Below, piece by piece: positions 24,621-33,766 of a DNA stretch of 64,000 nt (positions within the stretch are counted from its first letter, which is position 1; each line of letters begins with the position of its first letter). Source of the DNA: Polynucleobacter asymbioticus QLW-P1DMWA-1 (GTDB lineage: Bacteria > Pseudomonadota > Gammaproteobacteria > Burkholderiales > Burkholderiaceae). The translations under genes were made by a program, and so were the position numbers. Where the stretch lies: positions 682,001 through 746,000 of the forward strand of contig NC_009379.1 of assembly GCF_000016345.1 (NCBI RefSeq), in the 5' to 3' direction. The notes below the pieces were generated by a model. That model ran no database searches, was not told the DNA's origin, and saw only the letters and a program-made list of their open reading frames with translations.

Positions 24621-24660
24621 GGGAATAAGGAAATCACGGATTCCTTATTCCCTTGCTCTT
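24621..24660 (+). terminator. Terminator of the umuDC region
   Basis: Perfect 12-bp stem (GGGAATAAGGAA and its complement) with 8-base loop at 24633-24640, then TTGCTCTTTTT. Confidence 0.8.
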
Positions 24661-24730
24661 TTTGACTTCAGTAAAAATGAATAGATCAGAGTGGAGTAGC
24701 TAAAAGGCGGAAGTCGTTTAATATCGGCCT

Positions 24731-25309
24731 ATGCGGTATTTAAAAACAGGATTATTCCTGCTCTCACTTGGGCCTCTTGCTCGCCTCATTTGGCTAGGGG
24801 TAAATGACGGTCTTGGCGCCAACCCAGTAGAGTTCATTACGCGTTCAACGGGGACTTGGGCACTCGTGTTCCTGTGCATTACCCTTGCAATGACGCCTTT
24901 AAGGCTGCTAACTAAGTGGCCGACCTGGATTAAGTTGCGCGGCATGTTTGGCCTCTTTACATTCTTTTATGCAGTCTTGCACTTTTCAATCTGGTTGTGG
25001 CTGGACCAAAACTTCGATTTGGGGGCCATGCTCAAGGATGTATTGAAGAGGCCCTTTATTACGATGGGGTTTGCTGCTCTAGTATTAATGACGCCGCTAG
25101 CAATGACCTCAAGTCATTGGGCGCAGCGTGCCTTGGGTCGAAAATGGAGTGCCTTGCATAAAACAATATATGCCATTGCTGTTTTGGTGATACTGCATTA
25201 TTGGTGGCATAAGGCAGGTAAGAACGACATTGATACTGTGGCTATTTACGCTGCAGTAATCATCTTCCTCTTATGCTTTCGTATCCCTTTCTTTAGAAAG
25301 CGTCTCTAA
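24731..25309 (+). CDS. msrQ: MsrQ heme-binding subunit of the periplasmic Met-sulfoxide reductase
   Basis: Membrane b-type cytochrome that passes electrons to MsrP to repair oxidised methionines in the periplasm. 192 residues, about six hydrophobic helices, with the family signature NPVEFITRSTGTWAL near the start and histidines in the helices (YAVLHFSIW; LHKTIYAIAVLVILHYWWH) as heme ligands. The catalytic partner msrP is usually adjacent, but no such gene is in this window. Confidence 0.9.
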   Translation: MRYLKTGLFLLSLGPLARLIWLGVNDGLGANPVEFITRSTGTWALVFLCITLAMTPLRLLTKWPTWIKLRGMFGLFTFFYAVLHFSIWLWLDQNFDLGAMLKDVLKRPFITMGFAALVLMTPLAMTSSHWAQRALGRKWSALHKTIYAIAVLVILHYWWHKAGKNDIDTVAIYAAVIIFLLCFRIPFFRKRL

Positions 25310-25348
25310 GGCTAAAATGCCTTATCAAGACCTCTCATCAATCACGTC

Positions 25349-25612
25349 ATGAAAATCACCCTCTATAGCTTGTTACTCTCCGCCGGCTTGTTATTGATGG
25401 CATGCTCAACACCTCAAAGTCAATTTGGGGTGTATCAACAATCCGATGGAACCATTGGGGTGCATGCACCAAAGGATGCTAAAGAAGAGGAAGCTCAGGC
25501 TATGGCTCTTGCTGAATGCAAGAAGCTAGGAAAGCGGACTGTAACGATTTTGGATAGTCGTAAAACTGTCAACGACCGCTTTCCTATGACGTATATCTAC
25601 TTGTGTAGATAA
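25349..25612 (+). CDS. Small lipoprotein of unknown function
   Basis: 87-residue protein with a lipoprotein signal peptide: hydrophobic segment and lipobox LLMAC, giving lipidated Cys19. The mature part has two further cysteines (ECKKLGKRT and the penultimate residue, YLCR), which could form a disulphide. No family recognised. Follows msrQ by 39 bp and may be cotranscribed. Confidence 0.75.
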   Translation: MKITLYSLLLSAGLLLMACSTPQSQFGVYQQSDGTIGVHAPKDAKEEEAQAMALAECKKLGKRTVTILDSRKTVNDRFPMTYIYLCR

Positions 25613-25635
25613 ATTGTCTGGGTGCTTAGTAAGAC

Positions 25636-26415
25636 TTAGCTAAGCAACCATTTCTTGATGGATTTATTAACGCACATCGCATCTAAAGCAAGACCAAAGA
25701 ATTCAGAGCCATTGGTAACCATGCTCTCAATTGCTTCTACTTTGCCTGATTTAATGCCGCGCAAATAAGTGGCCACTCGGTAACGCAAGAAATGCTCAGT
25801 TTCACCTTCTTCATTGTCGGTGGAGCAGAGCTCAAGGCTGCCGTAGCGGGTTTCCGGGTTGATATTGAGAATCGCAAGACCTAATGCACCAATCAATTTC
25901 TCTGGAACTGGGATAGGCACATAAGAGTAGAGAGAAATCAACATCTCTTCTTCGTCTACTTCAATAATGTGATCGATATCAAGCACATCTTTTTCAGTCA
26001 ATTCTGTTTCGCCAGAATCGCCGCCACCAAAAGTAGATTCAAACTGCAACATAGCAGTATTGCTTCCTTTGGAGATTTCAATCATGTCAGGATAGCCGAG
26101 CAAACCTTTCCACCAGTACATCAGAGAGAAGGTGCAGGGCTTCACTTCAACTAAACCTTTTTTAGTAGATTTAGCGAAATAGAGACCGTGAAACTCATCA
26201 TCTTGCTCTAAGCCATATTGATCGACTTTCGGCGATTTGTCTGAAGATTTCGCTGGAGCTTTTTTAACAGCCTTTTTAGCCGCCGGTTTTTTTGCTACTG
26301 GTTTCTTTGCAACTACTTTTTTAGCAACAGTCTTTTTAACGGCTTTTTTAGCAGGGGCTTTTTTTACCACCTTGGTAGCTACTTTCTTTTTTGCTGGAGA
26401 TTTCTTTGTAGCCAT
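25636..26415 (-). CDS. Histone H1-like tail fused to a YbjN-like domain
   Basis: 259 residues in two parts. Residues 1-60 are almost only Lys, Ala, Pro, Val and Thr in AKK/PAKKA repeats, resembling bacterial histone H1-like DNA-binding tails. Residues 65-259 form an acidic globular domain whose segment LGLAILNINPETRYGSLELC, followed by an acidic turn and FLRYRVATYL, recalls YbjN/type III chaperone-like folds; that assignment is an inference. The tail suggests DNA or RNA association. Several T7 runs in its coding DNA could slip. Confidence 0.7.
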   Translation of the reverse strand: MATKKSPAKKKVATKVVKKAPAKKAVKKTVAKKVVAKKPVAKKPAAKKAVKKAPAKSSDKSPKVDQYGLEQDDEFHGLYFAKSTKKGLVEVKPCTFSLMYWWKGLLGYPDMIEISKGSNTAMLQFESTFGGGDSGETELTEKDVLDIDHIIEVDEEEMLISLYSYVPIPVPEKLIGALGLAILNINPETRYGSLELCSTDNEEGETEHFLRYRVATYLRGIKSGKVEAIESMVTNGSEFFGLALDAMCVNKSIKKWLLS

Positions 26416-26638
26416 GGTTTATTACCCTTCTTTTTGGTAGTTAATGTGCATCAGCACTTATTGATATTACTGCAAATTGCTTGCATTAATTACCAGCTTC
26501 ATATGGGGATTGCCCTTTAGATTACAAGGGCACGACCAAAATAAATAAATTAACTGACATATTGTTCTTCATTGGCTAGGTTGATAAACTAAAACCATGC
26601 AGTTTTCTTCAACCTGAGTACTGAAATCGAGAGAATCT

Positions 26639-26857
26639 ATGTTTCCTGAATATCGCGAATTGATTAGCAAATTAAAAACTTCAGACCGTCATTTTTCTCA
26701 CTTATTTGATAAGCACAATGATCTAGATGCCAAGATTCTGCGCATGGAGGACCATAAGGAGTCAGCCACTCCCGAGCAAATAGAGATCTTGAAGAAGGAA
26801 AAACTGCTTTTGAAGGATCAGATATATGCAGTGTTGAAAAAGGCTAGCGCTAGCTAG
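26639..26857 (+). CDS. YdcH family (DUF465) protein
   Basis: 72-residue helical protein matching the small DUF465/YdcH family: N-terminal FPEYRELISKLKTSDRHF, a middle HNDLDAKI and a C-terminal KKEKLLLKDQIYAVLKKA helix. The fold is a coiled-coil hairpin; function is unknown. Convergent with yjdM, with four bases between stops. Confidence 0.88.
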   Translation: MFPEYRELISKLKTSDRHFSHLFDKHNDLDAKILRMEDHKESATPEQIEILKKEKLLLKDQIYAVLKKASAS

Positions 26858-26861
26858 TGGC

Positions 26862-27209
26862 TTAAGCCTTCTTTAAGAAGCAGGCCTTCAGCAACATATT
26901 GCCTGCTTCAGTCTTGCAGTCCACCTCGTGATCCCCGGGGACAAGGCGGATACCCTTGATCTTGGTGCCCACTTTGAGCGTAGTAGAGGAGCCCTTCACC
27001 TTGAGGTCCTTAATTAAGGTGACGGTATCACCATCTGCCAATAGATTGCCATTAGCATCTTTCACGATCAATCCAGCCTCTGCTTCTTCGGTTACCGCTG
27101 CCATAGGCCATTCATGACCACACTGAGCGCATACAAAGTTCTCGCCATCTGGATAAGTCATATCTTCTTGGCAGACAGGGCACTTCGGTAAGTTATCACT
27201 TGTACTCAT
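26862..27209 (-). CDS. yjdM: YjdM/PhnA-like zinc-ribbon protein
   Basis: 115 residues. The N-terminal zinc ribbon has CPVC and CAQCGHEW pairs (about residues 10-36); the rest (KDANGNLLADGDTVTLIKDLKVKGSSTTLKVGTKI) is the PhnA C-terminal SH3-like domain. Despite the old name, this family is not shown to act in phosphonate breakdown, and there are no phn genes nearby. Normal length. Confidence 0.93.
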   Translation of the reverse strand: MSTSDNLPKCPVCQEDMTYPDGENFVCAQCGHEWPMAAVTEEAEAGLIVKDANGNLLADGDTVTLIKDLKVKGSSTTLKVGTKIKGIRLVPGDHEVDCKTEAGNMLLKACFLKKA

Positions 27210-27317
27210 GGAATTAGGTAGCTTTGGCTCATGTGAAAAAGGGGTTGAAAGGACTCTAAAAGGCTATTTTAGTCTAGACCCCTGCAATCACAGTGGGGCA
27301 TATAGAATAGGTTCATT

Positions 27318-29147
27318 ATGAATAAACTAGTCAAAATCATCCTGCTAGGGTTAGCCATCTTCTTAAGCGTAGTTGGTGCTGGAGCGTGGTATGCCTCATC
27401 TCTGATCAACCCCGCGCACTTATCGCAACTCATCATTTCTTCAGTGAAAGATGCCACTGGACGAAATTTGACTATTTCAGGACCGGTAAGCTTAAAAGTG
27501 TTCCCATCGGTTGCTGTTACTGCCGACCAAGTTTCACTAAGCAATGCCACTTGGGCTAGCAATACCGATCCCAATATGTTGGTTGTGAAACATCTTGAAT
27601 TTGAAATTAAGTTGCTACCTCTATTTAAAAAGCAAGTAGAAATTAGCACTATTAATATTGCGGGCTTAAATCTATATCTGCAGACGAATAAGGCGGGACA
27701 AGAAAACTGGGATTTAACCTTGCCTGCTGCACCATTTACAGCCGCTGCAAACTCTGCAATCAATCCATCTGCATCTAGTTCAGAGCAGTCTCTCCCAGAC
27801 CAAATTTCAAGCATCCACGTCACTGATGCAAGAGTGACTTACAAAGCTTGGGGTGCGCCCACTAAATCCATTTCTATTCCCAAGCTGATATATGAAGGGC
27901 GAGAGGGTAAGTCTGAGTTTGATGCTCAGGCGGATTACTCGGGGTATCAGTTTGCCCTTAAGGGAAAAACAGGTAACCTTCGCTCGATGTTCAATGCATG
28001 GGATGACAAGCCGGTTAAGGCAGATTTAGACTTCACGTTAACTTTGAATGGCAAAACGATGCTGATTCAAGGTTCTGTAGATAAGAAGCCCAAAGCTTTA
28101 GCTAAATTTGATGTTCAATTAAGCTCAAAATCTTTTGATTTCATCCCACTCATTGCAGGCGCTTCAGCGGCTCAGATGGGAAGCGCTAAAGGCGTCTCAT
28201 CTGTCGCCTCTTCAACTAGGTCTGAGGGCAAAGGAGGATATTTCTTTAGTGAGGAGGATTTGCCTTTTCACTTACTGCCAGTGGCCAGTGGCAAGGTCGC
28301 TTTTAATATTGGCCAGTTGAAAATTTCTGGTTTTGCGCCATTGGACAATTTCAAAGGGGATTTGATATTTAATGGCGATCAATTGAGTGCTAATGATTTT
28401 AGTTTTGAGATAGGTAAGGGTAGCGCTCAGATTCAGCTAGCAGTGTCACAGTTTTCTGGGCCTTCTCCATCGGTTGCCGCTAAAGGTCTTATGAAAGGCT
28501 TTACGCTTGAACAAATCAGCTCTGCTGTGCGCCCTGGAACCAAAGTGGCGGGAGGTGATACTCAAATCGCATTTAATCTGCGTGGTAGTGGTTTAAGCGC
28601 CCATCAGCTGGCCAGCCGAGCAAATGGCGCCGTTCAAATTTCAGTAGGAAGCAGTCAATTAGATTCCAAGTTTTTGGATAGCACCGGAGATCTGGTTATT
28701 ACCGTTCTCAATGCAGTAAACCCCATGCGTAAAAGTACTGATCAAACAACCTTGGAATGTGCGGTGGCTTATTTGCCAGTAAGTAATGGTTTGGTGACGA
28801 TGAATAACTCTATCGGAATGGTGACGGATCGTTTAGATATTGTGTTATCTGGTACGGTTAATTTGAGTAATGAGGCGTTAAATGTGCTTATCAATCCAAC
28901 GGAAAAATCAGGTCTTACTACCGGGGTAGACCTGGCAGGCCTAGTGAAGCTGGGGGGTACTTTAATGAATCCTCAGGCTGGCGTGAATAAGGCTGGGGTA
29001 GTCAATAGCGCAGTATCGATTGGGCTAGGTATTTTGACGGGGGGCGCTACTATTTTGGCTGAGAACGCTCGATCTCTTACTAACAGGCCGCAGCCTTGTA
29101 AGGCCGCGTTACATTCTTGGCCTGATATTTATCCGGGCTCCAACTAA
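27318..29147 (+). CDS. AsmA family protein
   Basis: 609-residue protein with one N-terminal membrane helix (about 6-28) and a large periplasmic part with the AsmA/YhdP-like repeating beta-groove pattern (DATGRNLTISGPVSLKVFPS early; the AsmA C-terminal region with VDLAGLVKLGGTLMNPQAGV late). Relatives bridge inner and outer membranes and influence phospholipid transport. The C-terminus ends KAALHSWPDIYPGSN. An inverted repeat spanning the stop may be its terminator. Confidence 0.9.
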   Translation: MNKLVKIILLGLAIFLSVVGAGAWYASSLINPAHLSQLIISSVKDATGRNLTISGPVSLKVFPSVAVTADQVSLSNATWASNTDPNMLVVKHLEFEIKLLPLFKKQVEISTINIAGLNLYLQTNKAGQENWDLTLPAAPFTAAANSAINPSASSSEQSLPDQISSIHVTDARVTYKAWGAPTKSISIPKLIYEGREGKSEFDAQADYSGYQFALKGKTGNLRSMFNAWDDKPVKADLDFTLTLNGKTMLIQGSVDKKPKALAKFDVQLSSKSFDFIPLIAGASAAQMGSAKGVSSVASSTRSEGKGGYFFSEEDLPFHLLPVASGKVAFNIGQLKISGFAPLDNFKGDLIFNGDQLSANDFSFEIGKGSAQIQLAVSQFSGPSPSVAAKGLMKGFTLEQISSAVRPGTKVAGGDTQIAFNLRGSGLSAHQLASRANGAVQISVGSSQLDSKFLDSTGDLVITVLNAVNPMRKSTDQTTLECAVAYLPVSNGLVTMNNSIGMVTDRLDIVLSGTVNLSNEALNVLINPTEKSGLTTGVDLAGLVKLGGTLMNPQAGVNKAGVVNSAVSIGLGILTGGATILAENARSLTNRPQPCKAALHSWPDIYPGSN

Positions 29148-29178
29148 ACTCTGAGTGAGATAGAGCCCGGTATTTCTT
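29133..29178 (+). terminator. Possible terminator overlapping the asmA-like stop codon
   Basis: CCGGGCTC (29133-29140) pairs with GAGCCCGG (29163-29170), followed by TATTTCTT. The loop is long (22 bases) and one arm lies inside the coding region, so the call is tentative. Confidence 0.4.
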
Positions 29179-29524
29179 AAAAAACTAATCCGCTGACAAA
29201 GAGGCTGAATAGTGAAATAAAGATGCTTGCAAAGAATGCAGTCCAGAAGCTGGAGATAGTAAATCCACTGACCAAAGCAGATACCAACATCAGTACCAAA
29301 GCATTGATCACCAAAAGAAATAAGCCCATGGTGACAACAGTCAACGGTAGTGTGAATAGTACTAGCAACGGTTTCACGATAGCATTAGCAAAACCTAAGA
29401 CAAGCGCAGCAATGAGAAGTGATCCGCCGTCAGCAAAACGCAAGCCACTAAATATGTAGCTGGCAACCCAAAGGGATAAAGAGGTCAAGCCCCACTGGAC
29501 AAGAAATAGCGTTAAGTTGCTCAT
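29177..29524 (-). CDS. Phage holin family IV-like membrane protein
   Basis: 115-residue membrane protein with four predicted helices, matching the small phage_holin_4_2 group of cellular membrane proteins (WGLTSLSLWVASYIFSGLRF; VNALVLMLVSALVSGFTI). Despite the family name no phage genes are near; function is unknown. Confidence 0.82.
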   Translation of the reverse strand: MSNLTLFLVQWGLTSLSLWVASYIFSGLRFADGGSLLIAALVLGFANAIVKPLLVLFTLPLTVVTMGLFLLVINALVLMLVSALVSGFTISSFWTAFFASIFISLFSLFVSGLVF

Positions 29525-29585
29525 GATTTTTTCCTTTGCAAAGTTCAGTCAGATTTAAGTCTACAGTTGATATGGTATCAGCCCA

Positions 29586-29798
29586 TTAATAATGGGGAGG
29601 AATATCGTCTATTGCGCTTCCGCCACCAGAGCCACCGCTACCAGCTTGCTCTTTAACGGCTTTAAGCTCGCGATAAAGAAATTCTATTTGCTGCTGCTGT
29701 TTGTAGACAGTCTCATTGAGTTTCTCAATCAGATCTTCAGTAAAGCTGAGCTTAATTTCTAAATTAGTAATGCGCTCTTCAGGTGTGTTCATGCTCAT
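29586..29798 (-). CDS. slyX: SlyX-like coiled-coil protein
   Basis: 70-residue protein with the SlyX pattern ERITNLEIKLSFTEDLIEKL followed by a heptad-rich helix and a Gly/Ser-rich stretch ending DIDDIPPHY-like (AIDDIPPHY). Function unknown. Its ATG overlaps the stop of the upstream DUF1653-like gene by four bases (ATGA), so the two form an operon. An internal ATG at 29792 is an alternative start. Confidence 0.92.
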   Translation of the reverse strand: MSMNTPEERITNLEIKLSFTEDLIEKLNETVYKQQQQIEFLYRELKAVKEQAGSGGSGGGSAIDDIPPHY

Positions 29799-30016
29799 AA
29801 ACTTACCACTTCAAAACGTCCATCTTCCATTTCTGCTTGTGGCCTGATCCAAAAATCATGGGATTGCATGGATTCATACACATAAGCAGGCTCTAGGGTG
29901 GCCTCTACATTTGCTAGTAACAGCACTTTATAAAATCCACCTGTTTTCTTGTGGCGTAACTTGCATCCTGGCTTAAAAAGTCCCTCGTCGGGGTCAGCCA
30001 TCTTGGGTTTGCTCAT
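29795..30016 (-). CDS. DUF1653-like small protein
   Basis: 73 residues, resembling DUF1653 proteins: LFKPGCKLRHKKTGGFYKVL, then a mid segment ATLEPAYVYESM and FWIRPQAEMEDGRF. Predicted small beta-barrel fold; function unknown. Overlaps slyX by four bases. Confidence 0.75.
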   Translation of the reverse strand: MSKPKMADPDEGLFKPGCKLRHKKTGGFYKVLLLANVEATLEPAYVYESMQSHDFWIRPQAEMEDGRFEVVSL

Positions 30017-30045
30017 GAATATTGCTTTCTAGGTATTATTTGGTG

Positions 30046-31053
30046 ATGGCAAATCCCATCCCATACTCCATTCTAGATATATCTCCTATACCGCAGGGAT
30101 TTACTGCCGGTGATGCCCTAAGAAACTCTTTGGATGTTGCGCAGCACGCAGAAAAATGGGGCTACACGCGCTATTGGGTGGCAGAGCACCACAATATGAC
30201 CGGTAATGCCAGTTCGGCAACTGCGGTCTTATTGGGTTATTTAGCAGCGGGTACCTCCAGCATCAAACTGGGGTCTGGCGGGGTCATGTTGCCAAATCAT
30301 GCTCCTCTAGTCATTGCAGAGCAATTTGGCACTTTAGAGTCAATTTATCCGGGGCGCATTGAATTGGGCATCGGCAGGGCGCCTGGAACTGATCAAATGA
30401 CAGCGCGTGCTTTACGTCGTGATTTACTTGGGAGTGACGATCGCTTTCCGCAAGATGTTCGGGAGTTACAGCATTATTTTGGACCTATACAAGAGGGGCA
30501 GTCTGTGAAGGCTATCCCGGGCGCTAATACCTATGTTCCGCTTTGGATTTTGGGTTCAAGCTTGTATGGGGCGCAGTTGGCAGCACACTTTGGTTTACCT
30601 TATGCATTTGCATCACATTTTGCTCCAGAACAATTATTGGAGGCGATGTCAATTTATCGCGAGCTATTTAAGCCTTCAGCGCAATTAGCTTCACCATATT
30701 CTGCATTTGTAGTGAATGTTGTAGCTGCAGATACTGATGAAGAGGCGCAGCATTTATTTACTACATTGCAGCAGAATGTCATTCGCATGCGGCGCAATAC
30801 CCGCGGACAATTACCGCCACCCATTGCAGATATTAATAAATTTTGTGAGCCCCATGAAAAAGCAGCAGCTGACCATACCTTGCAATGCTCTTTAGTCGGT
30901 TCCTTGGAAGCGGTGCGGAACCAAATGCGCCATTGGCTTGATAAAACCGGTGCAAATGAAATCCTATTCACTGGGCAAATATTTGATCATCAGGCTCGCT
31001 TGAGATCTTTTGAGATTGCAGCTGAAGCGGCTAGAAGCTTATCTAACGCTTAA
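30046..31053 (+). CDS. Luciferase-like (LLM) flavin monooxygenase
   Basis: 335-residue bacterial luciferase-family TIM barrel, probably FMN-dependent. N-terminus [14 protein letters not shown] and the middle [20 protein letters not shown] with [13 protein letters not shown] are characteristic of the YhbW-like alkanal monooxygenase-like subgroup. The ATG at 30046 is chosen over an upstream TTG (30022), as it gives the normal N-terminus. The substrate is unknown. It is convergent with the PIN gene, overlapping by four bases. Confidence 0.9.
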   Translation: MANPIPYSILDISPIPQGFTAGDALRNSLDVAQHAEKWGYTRYWVAEHHNMTGNASSATAVLLGYLAAGTSSIKLGSGGVMLPNHAPLVIAEQFGTLESIYPGRIELGIGRAPGTDQMTARALRRDLLGSDDRFPQDVRELQHYFGPIQEGQSVKAIPGANTYVPLWILGSSLYGAQLAAHFGLPYAFASHFAPEQLLEAMSIYRELFKPSAQLASPYSAFVVNVVAADTDEEAQHLFTTLQQNVIRMRRNTRGQLPPPIADINKFCEPHEKAAADHTLQCSLVGSLEAVRNQMRHWLDKTGANEILFTGQIFDHQARLRSFEIAAEAARSLSNA

Positions 31054-31466
31054 ATAGACAGTGCGTTGTAATTCGAGGTGATTTGAATATTCTCTTTTGC
31101 CGCTCTATTAGCTAATTTCAAGACCTCATTGTCCTTGCTCATTAATACGCAAGGTTTCACGGTGAAGGCTAAATCCAAAAAGATTTGATCATCTGGATCC
31201 TGACATTGCCAGGGGGCACTCATTAACTCTGAATCGTTCAGGACTCTACTTAAAGTGTGCCATTGTTCCCAAATGAGATTTTGATTGGATTTATCAAGAC
31301 AAAAGAGGGGTCTAGCAATGACGTCTACAAATTCTTCCAGGGTTTGAGGGCTAGCTACAGCATCTATTCTTTTTTCAATTAACGCCTGCTTAAGGTGCAG
31401 AGCTCTAAAGTCATTAAAAACAAACAGATCTAGTAAAACATTGGTATCGAAGACAACAGTAATCAT
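31050..31466 (-). CDS. PIN-domain putative toxin (COG1569 type)
   Basis: 138 residues of the PIN_3 group often labelled toxin component. Asp7 in [12 protein letters not shown], Glu in [14 protein letters not shown] and Asp in [12 protein letters not shown] form the acidic site, followed by [13 protein letters not shown]. No antitoxin gene is adjacent; it follows yaeQ by 11 bp on the same strand, so the two are probably cotranscribed. Either an orphan nuclease or a pair whose partner is elsewhere. Confidence 0.85.
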   Translation of the reverse strand: MITVVFDTNVLLDLFVFNDFRALHLKQALIEKRIDAVASPQTLEEFVDVIARPLFCLDKSNQNLIWEQWHTLSRVLNDSELMSAPWQCQDPDDQIFLDLAFTVKPCVLMSKDNEVLKLANRAAKENIQITSNYNALSI

Positions 31467-31477
31467 CTAAATTACAG

Positions 31478-32026
31478 CTACTCTTGATTGCTGCGCCATA
31501 TTTCAGGGGTAATGGTGACTTGTCCTTTATCGGAAGAGACGTAGGCTTCACCATCTTGCACGTTGACATGTAGGACCATGCTGCGTTCAACTAGACTATT
31601 AAGTTCTGCGGCTTGTGCTGAGGGAATAGCAATAACCTGCAGATTGCGAGCGCGAGTAAGTTTATTGGCGATGCCATCCCACCAGATTTTGCTAGTCTGC
31701 CCACCGTAGCAATACACAATAACTTGATCAGCACGTCCACAGGCTTTTAGAATTCGACGCTCATCTGGTTGACCTATCTCTATCCAGAGCTTAATGGCAT
31801 CGGTGAGGTCCTTGATCCATAAGTCGGGCTCATCGGTATCACTCAGACCCTTAGTAAAGGTCAGATCTTCATTGGCCTGTAATGCAAAAGTGATGATGCG
31901 GATCATCATCCGCTCTTCAGTTTCTGAAGGATGCTTAGCTATAGTGAGGGAATGACTGCCATAGTAATGACGGTCAGAATCAGCGACATGAAGGTCGGCT
32001 TTGTGAATAGTTGCGCGTAGAGCCAT
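31478..32026 (-). CDS. yaeQ: YaeQ family protein
   Basis: 182-residue protein clearly like E. coli YaeQ: MALRATIHKADLHVADSDRH, HPSETEERMMIRIITFAL and DLWIEIGQPDERRILKACG-like stretches are preserved (here KLWIEIGQPDERRILKACG). The family has a PD-(D/E)XK nuclease-like fold but unproven activity. The start is ATG 32026, not the adjacent GTG. Confidence 0.93.
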   Translation of the reverse strand: MALRATIHKADLHVADSDRHYYGSHSLTIAKHPSETEERMMIRIITFALQANEDLTFTKGLSDTDEPDLWIKDLTDAIKLWIEIGQPDERRILKACGRADQVIVYCYGGQTSKIWWDGIANKLTRARNLQVIAIPSAQAAELNSLVERSMVLHVNVQDGEAYVSSDKGQVTITPEIWRSNQE

Positions 32027-32126
32027 CACGCATTATCGCCTTTATGACCATAAGTCGGGGTGATATGGCCCATAACCAGTATTATTTGTCTAAAGAGCTT
32101 CAAATTACCGTATATCGTAGAACCCC

Positions 32127-33740
32127 ATGATCCGTATTACTGAACTGCGTTTGCCGATTAATCATGCCCCAGAAGAGTTGGGGGCAGCGATTTTGAAGCG
32201 CCTTGATTTAACCACAAAGGATTTAGTTTCTTTTGAGGTATATAAGCGCAGCTACGATGCCCGTAAAAATGTTTCCCTTGCATTTATTTATACGATTGAC
32301 CTCTCAGTCAAAGATGAAGAGGCACTCTTAAAGAGGTTCACGAATGATGTCCATATAAGGCCATCTCCTGATACAAGCTATCACTTTGTTGCTAAAGCCC
32401 CTGAATCGATTGTCCAAGGAAATGCACTTCGCCCAGTGGTGATTGGTTTTGGACCATGCGGCATTTTTGCAGCCCTCGTTTTAGCTCAGATGGGTTTCAA
32501 GCCCATTGTTCTCGAACGCGGCAAACCAGTAAGAGAGCGTACCCAAGATACCTGGGGTTTATGGCGTAAAAACATTCTCAATCCTGAATCGAATGTGCAG
32601 TTTGGTGAAGGTGGTGCAGGGACATTCTCGGATGGAAAGCTCTATAGCCAGATTAAGGACCCCAAGTTTTATGGACGCAAGGTAATTCATGAGTTCATAA
32701 AAGCAGGTGCTCCGGAAGAAATTCGCTATGTGGCTAAGCCCCATATCGGTACTTTTCGTTTAGTCGGCGTAGTAGAAAAAATGCGCCAAGAAATTATTAA
32801 CCTTGGCGGTGAAATTCGTTTTTCACAAAAAGTAGTTGGCTTTGATATCCAAAATGATCATATCGTGGGCGTCAAGATTGAAGGCCATGCAGATCTGCCG
32901 GCAAATCATGTTGTACTTGCTTTGGGCCATAGTGCTCGAGATACGTTTGAGGCTTTGCATAGAGACGGTGTTTATATGGAAGCCAAGCCATTCTCAGTGG
33001 GATTTAGGATCGAGCATCCCCAATCCTTGATTGATAAAGCCCGTCTTGGTCCACATGCAGGCAATGAATTGATTGGTGCAGCTGATTACAAGCTAGTTCA
33101 TCATGCCAAAAATGGCCGCGCTGTGTATAGCTTTTGTATGTGTCCTGGCGGAACTGTGGTCGCTGCCGCATCTGAACCCAATCGAGTGGTTACGAATGGC
33201 ATGAGTCAATATTCGCGTAATGAGCGCAATGCTAATGCGGGCATAGTCGTGGGGATTACTCCAGAAGACTTTCCTGGCGGACCGCTTGCTGGGATTGAAT
33301 TTCAGCGAGCGCTAGAATCCAAGGCTTTTGTATTGGGCGGGTCTAACTATGAAGCGCCCGGACAATTAGTCGGTGATTTTTTGGAGGGCAAAGCCTCCAC
33401 TGAGTTTGGAACGGTAATACCTTCTTATAAACCGGGTGTTCATTTAACCGATCTAGCGGAGGCCTTACCGCCTTATGCGATTGAGGCCATTCGGGAGGCG
33501 CTACCCGTCTTTGAAAAGCAAATTAAGGGCTTTTCGATGAAGGATGCTGTACTTACTGGTATAGAGACGAGAACCTCTTCGCCTCTACGTATTACCCGTG
33601 GCCCGAATTTTCAAAGTCTTAATATCAAGGGCTTATATCCAGCAGGCGAAGGTGCTGGCTATGCTGGCGGAATCTTGTCCGCAGGAGTTGATGGGATTAA
33701 AGTAGCTGAAGCGCTTGCTTTAGATTGTTTATCCCAGTAG
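32127..33740 (+). CDS. FAD-dependent oxidoreductase (COG2509)
   Basis: 537-residue flavoprotein. After an N-terminal domain of about 105 residues comes the FAD-binding GxGxxG (117-122, VVIGFGPCG) and ERGKPVRERTQDT, then the family's GEGGAGTFSDGKLYSQIKDP stretch. The C-terminal PAGEGAGYAGGILSAGVDG closes the FAD site. Substrate unknown. hemN follows after 26 bp and may be cotranscribed. Confidence 0.88.
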   Translation: MIRITELRLPINHAPEELGAAILKRLDLTTKDLVSFEVYKRSYDARKNVSLAFIYTIDLSVKDEEALLKRFTNDVHIRPSPDTSYHFVAKAPESIVQGNALRPVVIGFGPCGIFAALVLAQMGFKPIVLERGKPVRERTQDTWGLWRKNILNPESNVQFGEGGAGTFSDGKLYSQIKDPKFYGRKVIHEFIKAGAPEEIRYVAKPHIGTFRLVGVVEKMRQEIINLGGEIRFSQKVVGFDIQNDHIVGVKIEGHADLPANHVVLALGHSARDTFEALHRDGVYMEAKPFSVGFRIEHPQSLIDKARLGPHAGNELIGAADYKLVHHAKNGRAVYSFCMCPGGTVVAAASEPNRVVTNGMSQYSRNERNANAGIVVGITPEDFPGGPLAGIEFQRALESKAFVLGGSNYEAPGQLVGDFLEGKASTEFGTVIPSYKPGVHLTDLAEALPPYAIEAIREALPVFEKQIKGFSMKDAVLTGIETRTSSPLRITRGPNFQSLNIKGLYPAGEGAGYAGGILSAGVDGIKVAEALALDCLSQ

Positions 33741-33766
33741 CCTCGACCTAGATCAAACTATTATTT

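Noticed and set aside
29177..29524. Holin-like gene as a sign of a prophage
   Set aside because: No lysin, structural or integrase genes nearby; the family is widespread in bacterial chromosomes.
33743..33756. Possible FNR box before hemN (TCGACCTAGATCAA)
   Set aside because: Only one half matches the consensus and it ends 10 bases before the ATG, too close for activation.
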